Shown here: one piece after another, positions 6,592 to 13,664 of the stretch
Layout: the number at the start of each line of letters is the position of its first letter
How positions within the stretch are numbered: position 1 is the first letter of the stretch
Origin: Deltaproteobacteria bacterium
GTDB taxonomy: Bacteria > Desulfobacterota > DSM-4660 > Desulfatiglandales > Desulfatiglandaceae
NCBI GenBank assembly: GCA_018644785.1
Contig: JABGPV010000130.1
Location: 1 to 14,390, forward strand
Reading direction: 5' to 3'
Length of the DNA: 14,390 nt
Notes under the pieces: generated by a model
Seen by the model: the letters and a program-made list of their open reading frames with translations, nothing else
What the model was told of the DNA's origin: nothing
Database searches by the model: none
Position numbers and translations under genes: made by a program

Positions 6592-7815
6592 ATGATGACG
6601 GGCCGTCTTTTTTCATGGAACAACGTCACGGACTTATTTCATAACCGCCGTGGTTCTGCGACCATATGGTTGATCTCGGCAATTTGTTTCGTGATCGTTT
6701 TTTTAGGAATCGTTTTTTTACTCTCAGGGAACAAGATGTCAGACCGGAAACCGACTACGGTTCCGGCCAAGTCTGAAGCAGAAATTCGAGAACCCATCAA
6801 ATCATACACCGTTTCAAATAAAGCGCCGGTGAAAATTGAAAAGCCTTCTCAGAAACCCGGCGTTATGTTGGAAAAAGAGTTATCGGAAAAACCGGACCAA
6901 CAGGTTCAAGAGCCCTTAAACGCCGATCCTTCCAGGATACAGGATGTGCTTCCTCAAGACCCCCCCGGCAAAGGAATTTTGGCCCAGGACTTGAATAAGC
7001 AGGAATCGACCGCTTCGCCGGAAACTCGAAAACCCCCCGAAGTTCCTTCATCTCTTCCTTCCGAAAAACCGCCGTTGCTTTCTGAAAATTCTAAACTCAC
7101 CCAGAAGCAATCAAATCCCGGGGATGAAAAACCGGCACCCGTTTCACCCGCCGAAATATCCGCCTCTTCCGAAAAGACACCTGCGCCGCCCTCTGAAAGC
7201 CCGGTGGGCGTTAGAAGCGACTCCGTTGAGAAAGACGTGAAAGAACTGACGGTTATGGTAGTGGCAGGGAATGTCCGGATAGGTCCCTCTGTGAGAGAGG
7301 CGGTTATATTTCGGATAGCCCGTGGCGACAGACTTCAGGTGACCGACCAGAAAGGGAACTGGTATGCGGTACGCTCAGGTGACGGTCAATCAGGCTGGGC
7401 CCATCGCACTCTTTTTAATGCGTTCTCACCACCTCCTTCCAAGACGTCGTCTGCACGTCCCAAAAGCGGGAAAAAAGGAGTAATTAAAGGGATTCGTACA
7501 GTGGTTACAGACCCCAATCACGCGCAGATTATCTTTGAACTCAATGGTTACTATCCGCCCGAAATTATGGTTATTGAAGGGGAGGTGCCTCGGGTGGTGT
7601 GCGATTTTTTTTCAGTCCGTCTGGCGCCGGGCGTCAAAAAAAGCTTCCCTGTCAAAACAGGTGTCGTAAAGCGGGTAAGGGTTGGGGTTCACAAGGGATC
7701 CAAACCCAAAGTACGCGTGGTGCTTGACCTTAATGCCGGTCAGAATTATGCCGTCGAGCAGTTCTTTTTTGAAAAAGAGAATTATTATGCGCTGATGGTC
7801 AACTCGGCCAGGTGA
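6592..7815 (+). CDS. Membrane-anchored protein with SH3-like and AMIN domains
   Basis: This 407-residue protein has a short basic N-terminus, one transmembrane helix (about residues 24-44), a Pro/Glu/Ser/Lys-rich low-complexity linker (47-215), a bacterial SH3-like domain (about 218-280) and a C-terminal AMIN domain (about 300-405). The SH3 domain contains AGNVRIGPS, GDRLQVTDQKGNWYAVRSGD and SGWAHRTLF. The AMIN domain contains AQIIFELNGYYPPE, FPVKTGVVKRVRVGVH and VRVVLDLNA. Single-helix proteins of this kind place their C-terminus in the periplasm, where SH3 and AMIN domains usually bind peptidoglycan or envelope assemblies. No amidase domain follows, so a scaffolding role is inferred. GGGAGG nine bases before the ATG at 6592 selects this start over the ATG at 6538. 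Its end is only 14 bases from the end of the convergent Sm-like gene. Confidence 0.8.
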   Translation: MMTGRLFSWNNVTDLFHNRRGSATIWLISAICFVIVFLGIVFLLSGNKMSDRKPTTVPAKSEAEIREPIKSYTVSNKAPVKIEKPSQKPGVMLEKELSEKPDQQVQEPLNADPSRIQDVLPQDPPGKGILAQDLNKQESTASPETRKPPEVPSSLPSEKPPLLSENSKLTQKQSNPGDEKPAPVSPAEISASSEKTPAPPSESPVGVRSDSVEKDVKELTVMVVAGNVRIGPSVREAVIFRIARGDRLQVTDQKGNWYAVRSGDGQSGWAHRTLFNAFSPPPSKTSSARPKSGKKGVIKGIRTVVTDPNHAQIIFELNGYYPPEIMVIEGEVPRVVCDFFSVRLAPGVKKSFPVKTGVVKRVRVGVHKGSKPKVRVVLDLNAGQNYAVEQFFFEKENYYALMVNSAR

Positions 7816-7829
7816 GGCCACAATGGCAA

Positions 7830-8408
7830 TTATGGCACATAAAGGCTGCTTTTTTTCCAATCCCTGCGTGCTCCCTGAGAAGACTTCAGGAAACTGCGCC
7901 CTTTTTTGTCGCGAAAATCATAAACAGCGTGCCTCAGGATAGAAACCGGCAGGCCCCCTTTGAGGCTGCATTGGATTTCGTACCGGCTGAATCCGGTTAC
8001 GAGCCCCTTGATAATTTCTCCCTCAAGCAGCGTGAAGAAAACCACCTGTCTTTCTTTCATCAGAGGAAAAAGGGATTTGTTTTTAATGTGGTGCCTCAAA
8101 CCCGGTGCAATAATCGGTTCCAGAGACAGTTTTAAGACCTTTGGGTCTGTTTTTATAAGCGGCCGAAGTTTTTCGGAAATATCCAGCGGATAAAATATCT
8201 TCACATCCGTTTTGGACAAAACCGATTCTTCGGTATCATGGCTTTTGATTTTAAGATCGTAGACCAGATTTTTGAAGATCTCCGCGCGGATAATGTGATG
8301 ACCATGAAGGTGAAATTCCCATGGCTGTTTGGATTCACAGGCTTCATCAAAAAACGAAGTAGCGTAGTTCTGATTCAAATATTCCTGAAGTCCTGAAATA
8401 AATCCCAT
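7830..8408 (-). CDS. Protein with two Sm/Hfq-like segments, putative RNA-binding protein
   Basis: This 192-residue protein seems to carry two Sm-like folds. Segment 1 (about 30-73) reads WEFHLHGHHIIRAEIFKNLV then YDLKI and SVLSKTDVKIFYP. Segment 2 (about 121-166) reads VVFFTLLEGEIIKGLVTGFS then RYEIQCSL and VSILRHAVYDF. The second half resembles Hfq closely in pattern: hydrophobic strand, x-G-x-x-I-x-G bend, F-x-x-Y/F, and an ILRHAVYDF strand in place of the Hfq Sm2 motif Y-K-H-A. Normal Hfq has one such unit in about 70-100 residues. The N-terminal 29 residues and a basic C-terminus (KKGRSFLKSS...RRDWKK) are extra. An RNA-binding role is inferred, not shown. Gene start at the ATG at 8408 has only a weak AAAAG upstream. 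It follows the response regulator gene by 89 bases. Confidence 0.6.
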   Translation of the reverse strand: MGFISGLQEYLNQNYATSFFDEACESKQPWEFHLHGHHIIRAEIFKNLVYDLKIKSHDTEESVLSKTDVKIFYPLDISEKLRPLIKTDPKVLKLSLEPIIAPGLRHHIKNKSLFPLMKERQVVFFTLLEGEIIKGLVTGFSRYEIQCSLKGGLPVSILRHAVYDFRDKKGRSFLKSSQGARRDWKKSSLYVP

Positions 8409-8497
8409 ATCAACTTTTCAAACCGGGGCACAAAAAGGTTGCCACGTCCTACCATAACCGGGAAACATATATTTCGAAGAGAAGACGTTTCTGGATG

Positions 8498-8998
8498 CTA
8501 ATCTCCCATGTCTTTTTTCAGATTCTCTTCAAATTCCTTGAAAAACCGATCCTTTTCTTTCCAGTCCGGTCCAAAACGCTTGCCGAAATAATGTCCCAGC
8601 CTGCTGAAAAGCTTTTCCCATACCGGTTTGCCCTCTCCCAGTACCACATCTTCGAGGAATGTGCTGAGTTCAGCAATTTTTTCTTTGGGCAGGAATGAAA
8701 CCGCTCCCAATTTGATGGATTTTTTCAAGGAATCCGGAGAAAGCGCGTGAGCCGTCAGCATCACGGTGGGAAATTCTCTGGATACAGCTGTTTTGAGAAG
8801 CTCAAACCCGTTTACCCCCATAATATCAAGAATGACGATGTCATATGTATAGCTGAGAAGGTATTGGAGTGCCGTATCATAGTCCGTCGCCTTGTGGATG
8901 AGGCACATGTCCAGTTCTTCCTCCACGGTTTCCAGAACATCGGGCTCGTCGTCTACCACCAGGATAACTTTGTCCGTTAAAGCGCTTTTCTGAGTCAT
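8498..8998 (-). CDS. Single-receiver response regulator with C-terminal extension
   Basis: This 166-residue protein has a standard receiver domain at 8-120: acidic pair D16-D17 in VVDDEPD, phospho-acceptor D58 in VILDIMGVNGFELL, T82 in VMLTAHA and K105 in FLPKEKI. All phosphotransfer residues are present. Residues 121-166 (starting GEGKPVWEKLFSRLGHYFGK) are an aromatic and charged tail with no DNA-binding domain that I recognise. Output may be by protein contact. No histidine kinase is in the window. The ATG at 8998 has AAGGAGG eleven bases upstream; an in-frame ATG at 9043 is possible but has no comparable site. The next gene on the same strand is the Sm-like protein. Confidence 0.85.
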   Translation of the reverse strand: MTQKSALTDKVILVVDDEPDVLETVEEELDMCLIHKATDYDTALQYLLSYTYDIVILDIMGVNGFELLKTAVSREFPTVMLTAHALSPDSLKKSIKLGAVSFLPKEKIAELSTFLEDVVLGEGKPVWEKLFSRLGHYFGKRFGPDWKEKDRFFKEFEENLKKDMGD

Positions 8999-9045
8999 GA
9001 TAATACTGCCCTCCTTATAATTCCCCATTCTTGAAATGCTCATGA

Positions 9046-9063
9046 TTACGGCATTAACCGTAA
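9046..9063. other. Short palindrome in the response regulator leader
   Basis: TTACGG-CATTAA-CCGTAA has perfect 6-bp arms and lies between the predicted promoter (9086-9113) and the ATG at 8998. It could be an operator or a leader hairpin. Symmetry and position are the only evidence. Confidence 0.3.
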
Positions 9064-9085
9064 AACCAATGACTACATTCCGGAC

Positions 9086-9113
9086 TTTATAATAGAAACT
9101 GAAGTTTTATCAA
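9086..9113 (-). promoter_or_regulatory. Promoter of the response regulator gene
   Basis: On the minus strand TTGATA (9113-9108) and TATAAA (9091-9086) are separated by 16 bases, each one mismatch from consensus. The leader to the ATG at 8998 would be about 80 bases. Confidence 0.5.
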
Positions 9114-9262
9114 GACAAAAAAATGTCCAGTTCGTCCAACTTACACATGATTGCGATTTTCTTGTTCAAAAGATCAAATTCATGGTCATGCCGGCTCGGT
9201 TGACAAGTTCTATTGCCCCAATGGCGCATTTCGGATATGATCAGAAATGAGGATATTGCGCT

Positions 9263-9826
9263 ATGCGTCCATTTACCATTGTAAATCCCTATCCCCTATG
9301 GTCATATTTGAGGGCCGGTTGCTTTCTGCATGTCATGACCCTTGCGGAACTGGCTTTGCTCTGTATGGTTTCTTCACATTTTTCCAAATCCTCAAACGCT
9401 TTAACGGATGCCGACATTTTTTTTAAGTTAATACTGATCTCTTTTCTTGCCATGTTGCTCCTTTTCAGCCAATTGGATGCCCGTTCCCGCTATCAGAACT
9501 ACAAGCAGCTAAAAGACCAGCTGTTTCTATATGGTTTTGACAGGCGTATTTTCAAGCCTATTTTGGGATCCCGATGCCAGCGGGATGCCGCCCTGGCGGC
9601 TTCTGAGGAGTTGGGTTATGGGAATAAATGCCGTACTTATTTCAAAACCTGTGGTTACAGATGGTACCACCTGACGCCCGATTTCATTTTTCAGACCCCA
9701 TATTTTCTCATGACCCGCGCTTTCTGGCGAAGGACCTTTTTCGCGCCGACCTATCGACGAAAGGTTGATTTTATAATAATAAATGAAGGGACCCTATTTA
9801 TGCCGGATAGGGATGTTACTCAATAA
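9263..9826 (+). CDS. Hypothetical membrane protein with two transmembrane helices
   Basis: This 187-residue protein is not recognised. Two hydrophobic segments are seen at about residues 15-37 (LRAGCFLHVMTLAELALLC) and 51-70 (IFFKLILISFLAMLLLF). A cytoplasmic-looking basic region follows, with the striking stretch YGFDRRIFKPILGSRCQRDA, then AASEELGYGNKCRTYF and GYRWYHLTPDF, then FWRRTFFAPTYRRK. The concentration of Cys, Trp and Tyr with repeated basic residues suggests a conserved functional module. GAGGA lies upstream of the ATG at 9263. The last 11 bases overlap the end of the convergent phosphogluconolactonase gene. No operon partner is evident on the plus strand. A membrane-bound accessory factor is the most that can be inferred. 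Confidence 0.6.
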   Translation: MRPFTIVNPYPLWSYLRAGCFLHVMTLAELALLCMVSSHFSKSSNALTDADIFFKLILISFLAMLLLFSQLDARSRYQNYKQLKDQLFLYGFDRRIFKPILGSRCQRDAALAASEELGYGNKCRTYFKTCGYRWYHLTPDFIFQTPYFLMTRAFWRRTFFAPTYRRKVDFIIINEGTLFMPDRDVTQ

Positions 9827-10580
9827 AACCGGGTAGCGAATCCTTCGGGAGCAGGCTTGCTGCTTCCCGATCCAGCAACCAGGTCAGTTTCCCGGACCGG
9901 GGCCGTATCCCCAGGGCCGGAAGGTCCCGTTGTTTTTTTTCAAGTATCGCCTGAACAATACCGGCCTTTCCTTTTCCGGATGCCAGGAAGACGACCTCCC
10001 GCGCCTGATTCAGGATCGGGTAGGTCATGGTTAATCGGTTGACGTTCGGCATTCCGCCCTTGACGGCTGAAATAAGATGTTTTTGCTCCTGCAATGCCGA
10101 TGTTCCCGGAAACAGGGATGCCGTATGCCCGTCGGTTCCGATGCCCAGCAGGATCAGATCAAATTCGGGGATTTTGTTCGATGCGGTTTCAAAAAAACCT
10201 GTGATTTCCCCCTGGTAATGCGTGGCACCCTCATAAGGGACCATATGGACGGGCATAGGGTGGAGATTTGTTTTAATAATGGGCACCCGATCAATGAAAT
10301 CTTTATACGCAGCGCCATAATTGCTGGTAGGGTCTTCCACAGGAACACAACGTTCGTCAACCCAGAAGATGTGGGTTTGATCCCAGGAAATACTGGAACG
10401 AAGAGGTTCTTCCGCCAGCCGCCGGTGCATGCCCCTCGGGGTTGAGCCCCCTGAAAGGGCTACCGTAAAAAAACCCTTCCGTTCGATCGCATGGCCGGCA
10501 CGCTCTGCGAAGAGGGTTGCGCCGGTATTTGAAAGTTCCATGGGATTTTTTTTAATGATTACCTGAAATTGGACGGGCAT
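9816..10580 (-). CDS. pgl: 6-phosphogluconolactonase
   Basis: This 254-residue protein has the family signatures of the DevB/Pgl type: LSGGSTPRGMH (42-52), HIFWVDERCVPVEDPTSNYG (70-89) and DLILLGIGTDGHTASLFPGT (141-160). It hydrolyses 6-phosphoglucono-delta-lactone to 6-phosphogluconate in the oxidative pentose phosphate pathway, in the cytoplasm. It is not seen next to zwf or gnd here. I chose the ATG at 10580 because AAGGAG lies about ten bases upstream; an ATG at 10610 has no well-spaced ribosome site. Its length is normal. Its 3' end overlaps the convergent membrane-protein gene by 11 bases. It is divergent from the crotonase gene, with 108 bases between the starts. Confidence 0.92.
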   Translation of the reverse strand: MPVQFQVIIKKNPMELSNTGATLFAERAGHAIERKGFFTVALSGGSTPRGMHRRLAEEPLRSSISWDQTHIFWVDERCVPVEDPTSNYGAAYKDFIDRVPIIKTNLHPMPVHMVPYEGATHYQGEITGFFETASNKIPEFDLILLGIGTDGHTASLFPGTSALQEQKHLISAVKGGMPNVNRLTMTYPILNQAREVVFLASGKGKAGIVQAILEKKQRDLPALGIRPRSGKLTWLLDREAASLLPKDSLPGFIE

Positions 10581-10619
10581 GAGAGGTGTCTCCTTTTTTT
10601 GTTTACCCATACCCTCAGT

Positions 10620-10647
10620 ATCTTATAATGGAAACGGGTATTGGCAA
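10620..10647 (-). promoter_or_regulatory. Weak promoter candidate for pgl
   Basis: On the minus strand TTGCCA (10647-10642) and TAAGAT (10625-10620) are 16 bases apart. A perfect TATAAT at 10624-10629 on the plus strand could instead serve the divergent crotonase gene, but no good -35 accompanies it. Confidence 0.3.
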
Positions 10648-10688
10648 GAAGAATTTAGGGCTCATGTGGAAAAGTGGAGAAATAGCAA

Positions 10689-11498
10689 ATGGTTTTTGAA
10701 ACGGTATTGTATGAAAAAAGCGGATATATGGGGATCCTCAGGCTGAATCGTCCGGAGCGCATGAATGCGGTGATTGAGCAGATGTATCTCGATATACAGG
10801 CGGTTCTGGCAGAGGCTCGGAATGATACCCATGTCAGGGTGCTCGTTTTGACCGGTACAGTGCGCAAAGGGCCGAAGGGTGCGAAACAGGCCTTCTGTGC
10901 GGGGGCGGATTTGAAGAAACACGCGGCCGGGGATCGGACCCTGTGGCAGAAAAGGGAATATATCTTGCTGGCCCATGAGACCACCCGACTAATTTACGAA
11001 TTTCCCAAACCGGTCATTGTGGCCGTCAATGGCCCTGCCAGGGGAGCGGGAACGGAAATGGCCTTGAACGGGGACTTTATATTCATGGCGGATACGGCCA
11101 CTATCGCCTTCCCGGAAACAGGGTTGGGCACCTGTGTGGGCGGTGGTGCGACCTATCACCTGACTCAGCAGGTGGGAATGATGCGCGCCAAGGAATTGAT
11201 TTTCACCGGTAGAATTGTTCATGGGCCGGAGGCCGTGGCCATTGGACTGGCCTTAAAATCGGTACCGGTTGAACAATTGATGCCCGAAGTCCTTTCCTTT
11301 GCGTCCGATCTGGCGGAAAAGGCGCCCATATCGTTGTCCCTGACCAAAGAATTGGTGCGCAAGGGGCCGCACCGTGATATGGAAACGGTCTTGCTGGCCG
11401 AGTCCGAAGCCATTCTGGCCTGCATGAACACGGAAGATTGGCAGGCAGGCATTCGTTCTTTTGCGGAAAAACGTAAACCCGTGTTCAAGGGGAGATAG
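10689..11498 (+). CDS. Enoyl-CoA hydratase/isomerase (crotonase) family protein
   Basis: This 269-residue protein is a crotonase of normal length. The oxyanion-hole segment FCAGADLK is at 69-76 and GARG-type helix NGPARGAGTEMALNGDF at 114-130. Both Glu residues at the catalytic positions of enoyl-CoA hydratases are present: E123 in GTEMA and E143 in FPETGLG. Hydratase activity is therefore plausible, though other crotonase reactions are possible. The insertion RKGPKGAKQAF before the oxyanion hole is longer than in many fatty-acid hydratases. GGAG nine bases upstream supports the ATG at 10689. Only 4 bases separate its stop from the start of the acyl-CoA synthetase, so the two are one operon. 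A role in a fatty-acid, branched-chain or aromatic acyl-CoA route is inferred from that pairing. Confidence 0.88.
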   Translation: MVFETVLYEKSGYMGILRLNRPERMNAVIEQMYLDIQAVLAEARNDTHVRVLVLTGTVRKGPKGAKQAFCAGADLKKHAAGDRTLWQKREYILLAHETTRLIYEFPKPVIVAVNGPARGAGTEMALNGDFIFMADTATIAFPETGLGTCVGGGATYHLTQQVGMMRAKELIFTGRIVHGPEAVAIGLALKSVPVEQLMPEVLSFASDLAEKAPISLSLTKELVRKGPHRDMETVLLAESEAILACMNTEDWQAGIRSFAEKRKPVFKGR

Positions 11499-11502
11499 TA
11501 TT

Positions 11503-13659
11503 ATGGGTCTGGAAAATGTGTTGAACGCAACGTCCGTTGCGGTGGTGGGTGCCTCCAAAAAAGAAACCAAACGGGGATACCAGGCCATTAAGACCCTGTT
11601 GGATCAGGGTTTTGAGGGCCGGATTTATCCCGTAAATCCAAAGGAAAAAAGCGTTCTCGGGTTTCCATGCTATGGAAAGGTTTCCGAAATCGAAGGCCCT
11701 GTTGAAATGGTCCTGATTACCACGCCTGCCAGGACCATCCCCGAAATTCTTAAGGATTGCGGAAAAAAGGGCGTTGCGGGCACGGTTATTATCGCAGGCG
11801 GTTTTGGTGAAATGGGCCAGGCCGGCAGAGATCTGGAAAAAGAGATCGTCACCATCGCAAAAGAACATGACATCCGGGTGATCGGTCCGAATACTTCAGG
11901 CATGATGAATCTCCACAGCAACATGAACCTGGTGGGCCTCAAAGAAGTGCCCAAAGGCCATATTGCCCTGATTTCCCAGAGCGGGAATATGGCCCTGTCG
12001 CTTATTACGGAAGCAGCCATCAAAAGTCACCAGGGGTTTTCCTATTACGTGGGCATTGGCAATGAAGCGGATCTCAAGTTCCATGAATACCTGGCCTTTT
12101 TTCAGGAAGACCCCCATACCCGGGCCATCCTCATGTATGTGGAAGGGATGCGGGATGGTCGCCGTTTCCTGCAGCAGGCCTATCAGACCACCCGGAAAAA
12201 GCCCATCGTGATGTTGAAAAGCGGCCGTTCCGCCACAGGTAAACTTTCGGCGGGTTCTCACACAGGCGCTCTGGCAGGCATGTCAGAGGTGGCCCGGACC
12301 GCATTTCAAAGGGCGGGGATTATTGTCATCGAAGATTCTGATGAGCTCTTTCCGGCCGCAGAGACACTGGCCAGCCTTCCCCGCATTAAAAACAAGTCCA
12401 TCGCTATTCTGGCAGATGGTGGGGGTCACGCCACCATTGCGGCGGACAAGTTAACGGACCTGGGGGTACATATTCCCCAAATGGGGGAGAAAACCCGGAA
12501 AAAGCTCAAAGCACTGCTGCCTGCGGGAGCATCCACCCGAAACCCGGTTGATATCGCGGGAGGGGGCGATGAGAATCCGGCGGTGATTGCGGACTGCGCT
12601 GAGATAATGCTCCACGATCCTAAAGTGGGCGGTTTGCTGGTGGTGGGCCTTTTCGGCGGTTACAATATTCGGTTTGCCGAAAGTCTGGGGTTTGTGGAGG
12701 AAGATGCGGCCCACCGAATGGGAAAACTGGTCAAGGACATGGGCAAACCCATCGTGGTTCACAGTCTGTACAACTATGCGAGGCCCCACTCTCTTGACCT
12801 GCTCCGGTATTACAACATCCCTGTCTATGACTCCGTTGAAGTGGGGTGCAAAAGCATTTCAGTGCTTTCCGAATATGGGAATTATGTCCGCAGTTACGAG
12901 GCAAAACAGAAATTTGTGTTCAGCAAAGGCAAGAAATCCAAGTCCCAGGGGCGAAAGATTTTCCAGAAAGCTCGTGAAGAAAAGCGAAATGCTCTCTTTG
13001 AACATGAAGCCAAAGAATTGATCGGTTTGCATGCTGGACAGCATTTTGACAACAGGCTGGTCCATTCGGCGGAGGAAGCGGTGGCGGCTGCATCTTCAAT
13101 GGATGGGCCCCTGGCCATGAAAATTGTATCGCCTGATATCCTGCACAAAACCGAAGCGGGCGGTGTGAAACTCAATCTGACCCAGGACGAAGAAATTGAG
13201 GCCGCCTATAACGCCATCATGGAAGGTGCAGTTCGCTACAATTCCGAGGCCCGCATTAACGGTATCCTGCTGGAGCCCATGATGAAGGGTGGACTGGAAT
13301 TGATCGTGGGCACCAAAATGGACGATCAGTTTGGACCGGTGATCATGTTTGGTATCGGCGGTACCCTTGTGGAGATGTTAAAAGATGTGGTATTCCGAGT
13401 ATTACCCATATCGGAGCGTACCGCCCGAAGGATGATTGAGCGAATCCGGTCCGTGGATCTGCTGAACGGTTTCAGGGGCAACCCGCCGGTGGACCGAAAG
13501 GCGCTCAAGAATCTTCTGCTGACCATCTCGGAAATTGTGGGTTCCTACAAGGAGATTCAGGAAATTGACCTCAATCCCGTCATCGCCTATGAAAAGGGTC
13601 TTGCCATTGCCGATGCTCGGATCCTGCTCAAAAAGGATGAGGATTTTACCGATTGGTAA
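11503..13659 (+). CDS. NDP-forming acyl-CoA synthetase (acetate-CoA ligase, ADP-forming type), fused alpha-beta
   Basis: This 718-residue protein has domains in the order CoA-binding Rossmann fold (about 1-130, AVVGASKKETKRGYQ and YPVNPKEKSVLGFPCYGKV), succinyl-CoA-ligase-like domains (about 145-460) and an ATP-grasp domain (about 490-718). The phospho-histidine of the alpha part is H253 in GSHTGALAG. The ATP-grasp part has SPDILHKTEAGGVKL with H548, matching the second conserved His of these enzymes, and a GIGGTLVEMLKDVVFRVLP segment near 615-640. The enzyme converts acyl-CoA, ADP and phosphate to acid, CoA and ATP, reversibly, in the cytoplasm. In strict anaerobes it recovers energy from thioesters. 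The start at 11503 follows GGGGAG that overlaps the crotonase stop. Acyl specificity cannot be read. The gene converges on the radical SAM gene 5 bases away. Confidence 0.9.
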   Translation: MGLENVLNATSVAVVGASKKETKRGYQAIKTLLDQGFEGRIYPVNPKEKSVLGFPCYGKVSEIEGPVEMVLITTPARTIPEILKDCGKKGVAGTVIIAGGFGEMGQAGRDLEKEIVTIAKEHDIRVIGPNTSGMMNLHSNMNLVGLKEVPKGHIALISQSGNMALSLITEAAIKSHQGFSYYVGIGNEADLKFHEYLAFFQEDPHTRAILMYVEGMRDGRRFLQQAYQTTRKKPIVMLKSGRSATGKLSAGSHTGALAGMSEVARTAFQRAGIIVIEDSDELFPAAETLASLPRIKNKSIAILADGGGHATIAADKLTDLGVHIPQMGEKTRKKLKALLPAGASTRNPVDIAGGGDENPAVIADCAEIMLHDPKVGGLLVVGLFGGYNIRFAESLGFVEEDAAHRMGKLVKDMGKPIVVHSLYNYARPHSLDLLRYYNIPVYDSVEVGCKSISVLSEYGNYVRSYEAKQKFVFSKGKKSKSQGRKIFQKAREEKRNALFEHEAKELIGLHAGQHFDNRLVHSAEEAVAAASSMDGPLAMKIVSPDILHKTEAGGVKLNLTQDEEIEAAYNAIMEGAVRYNSEARINGILLEPMMKGGLELIVGTKMDDQFGPVIMFGIGGTLVEMLKDVVFRVLPISERTARRMIERIRSVDLLNGFRGNPPVDRKALKNLLLTISEIVGSYKEIQEIDLNPVIAYEKGLAIADARILLKKDEDFTDW

Positions 13660-13664
13660 GGGTT

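Noticed and set aside
9200..9228. TTGACA at 9200 as a promoter for the membrane-protein gene
   Set aside because: No acceptable -10 element lies 15-19 bases downstream.
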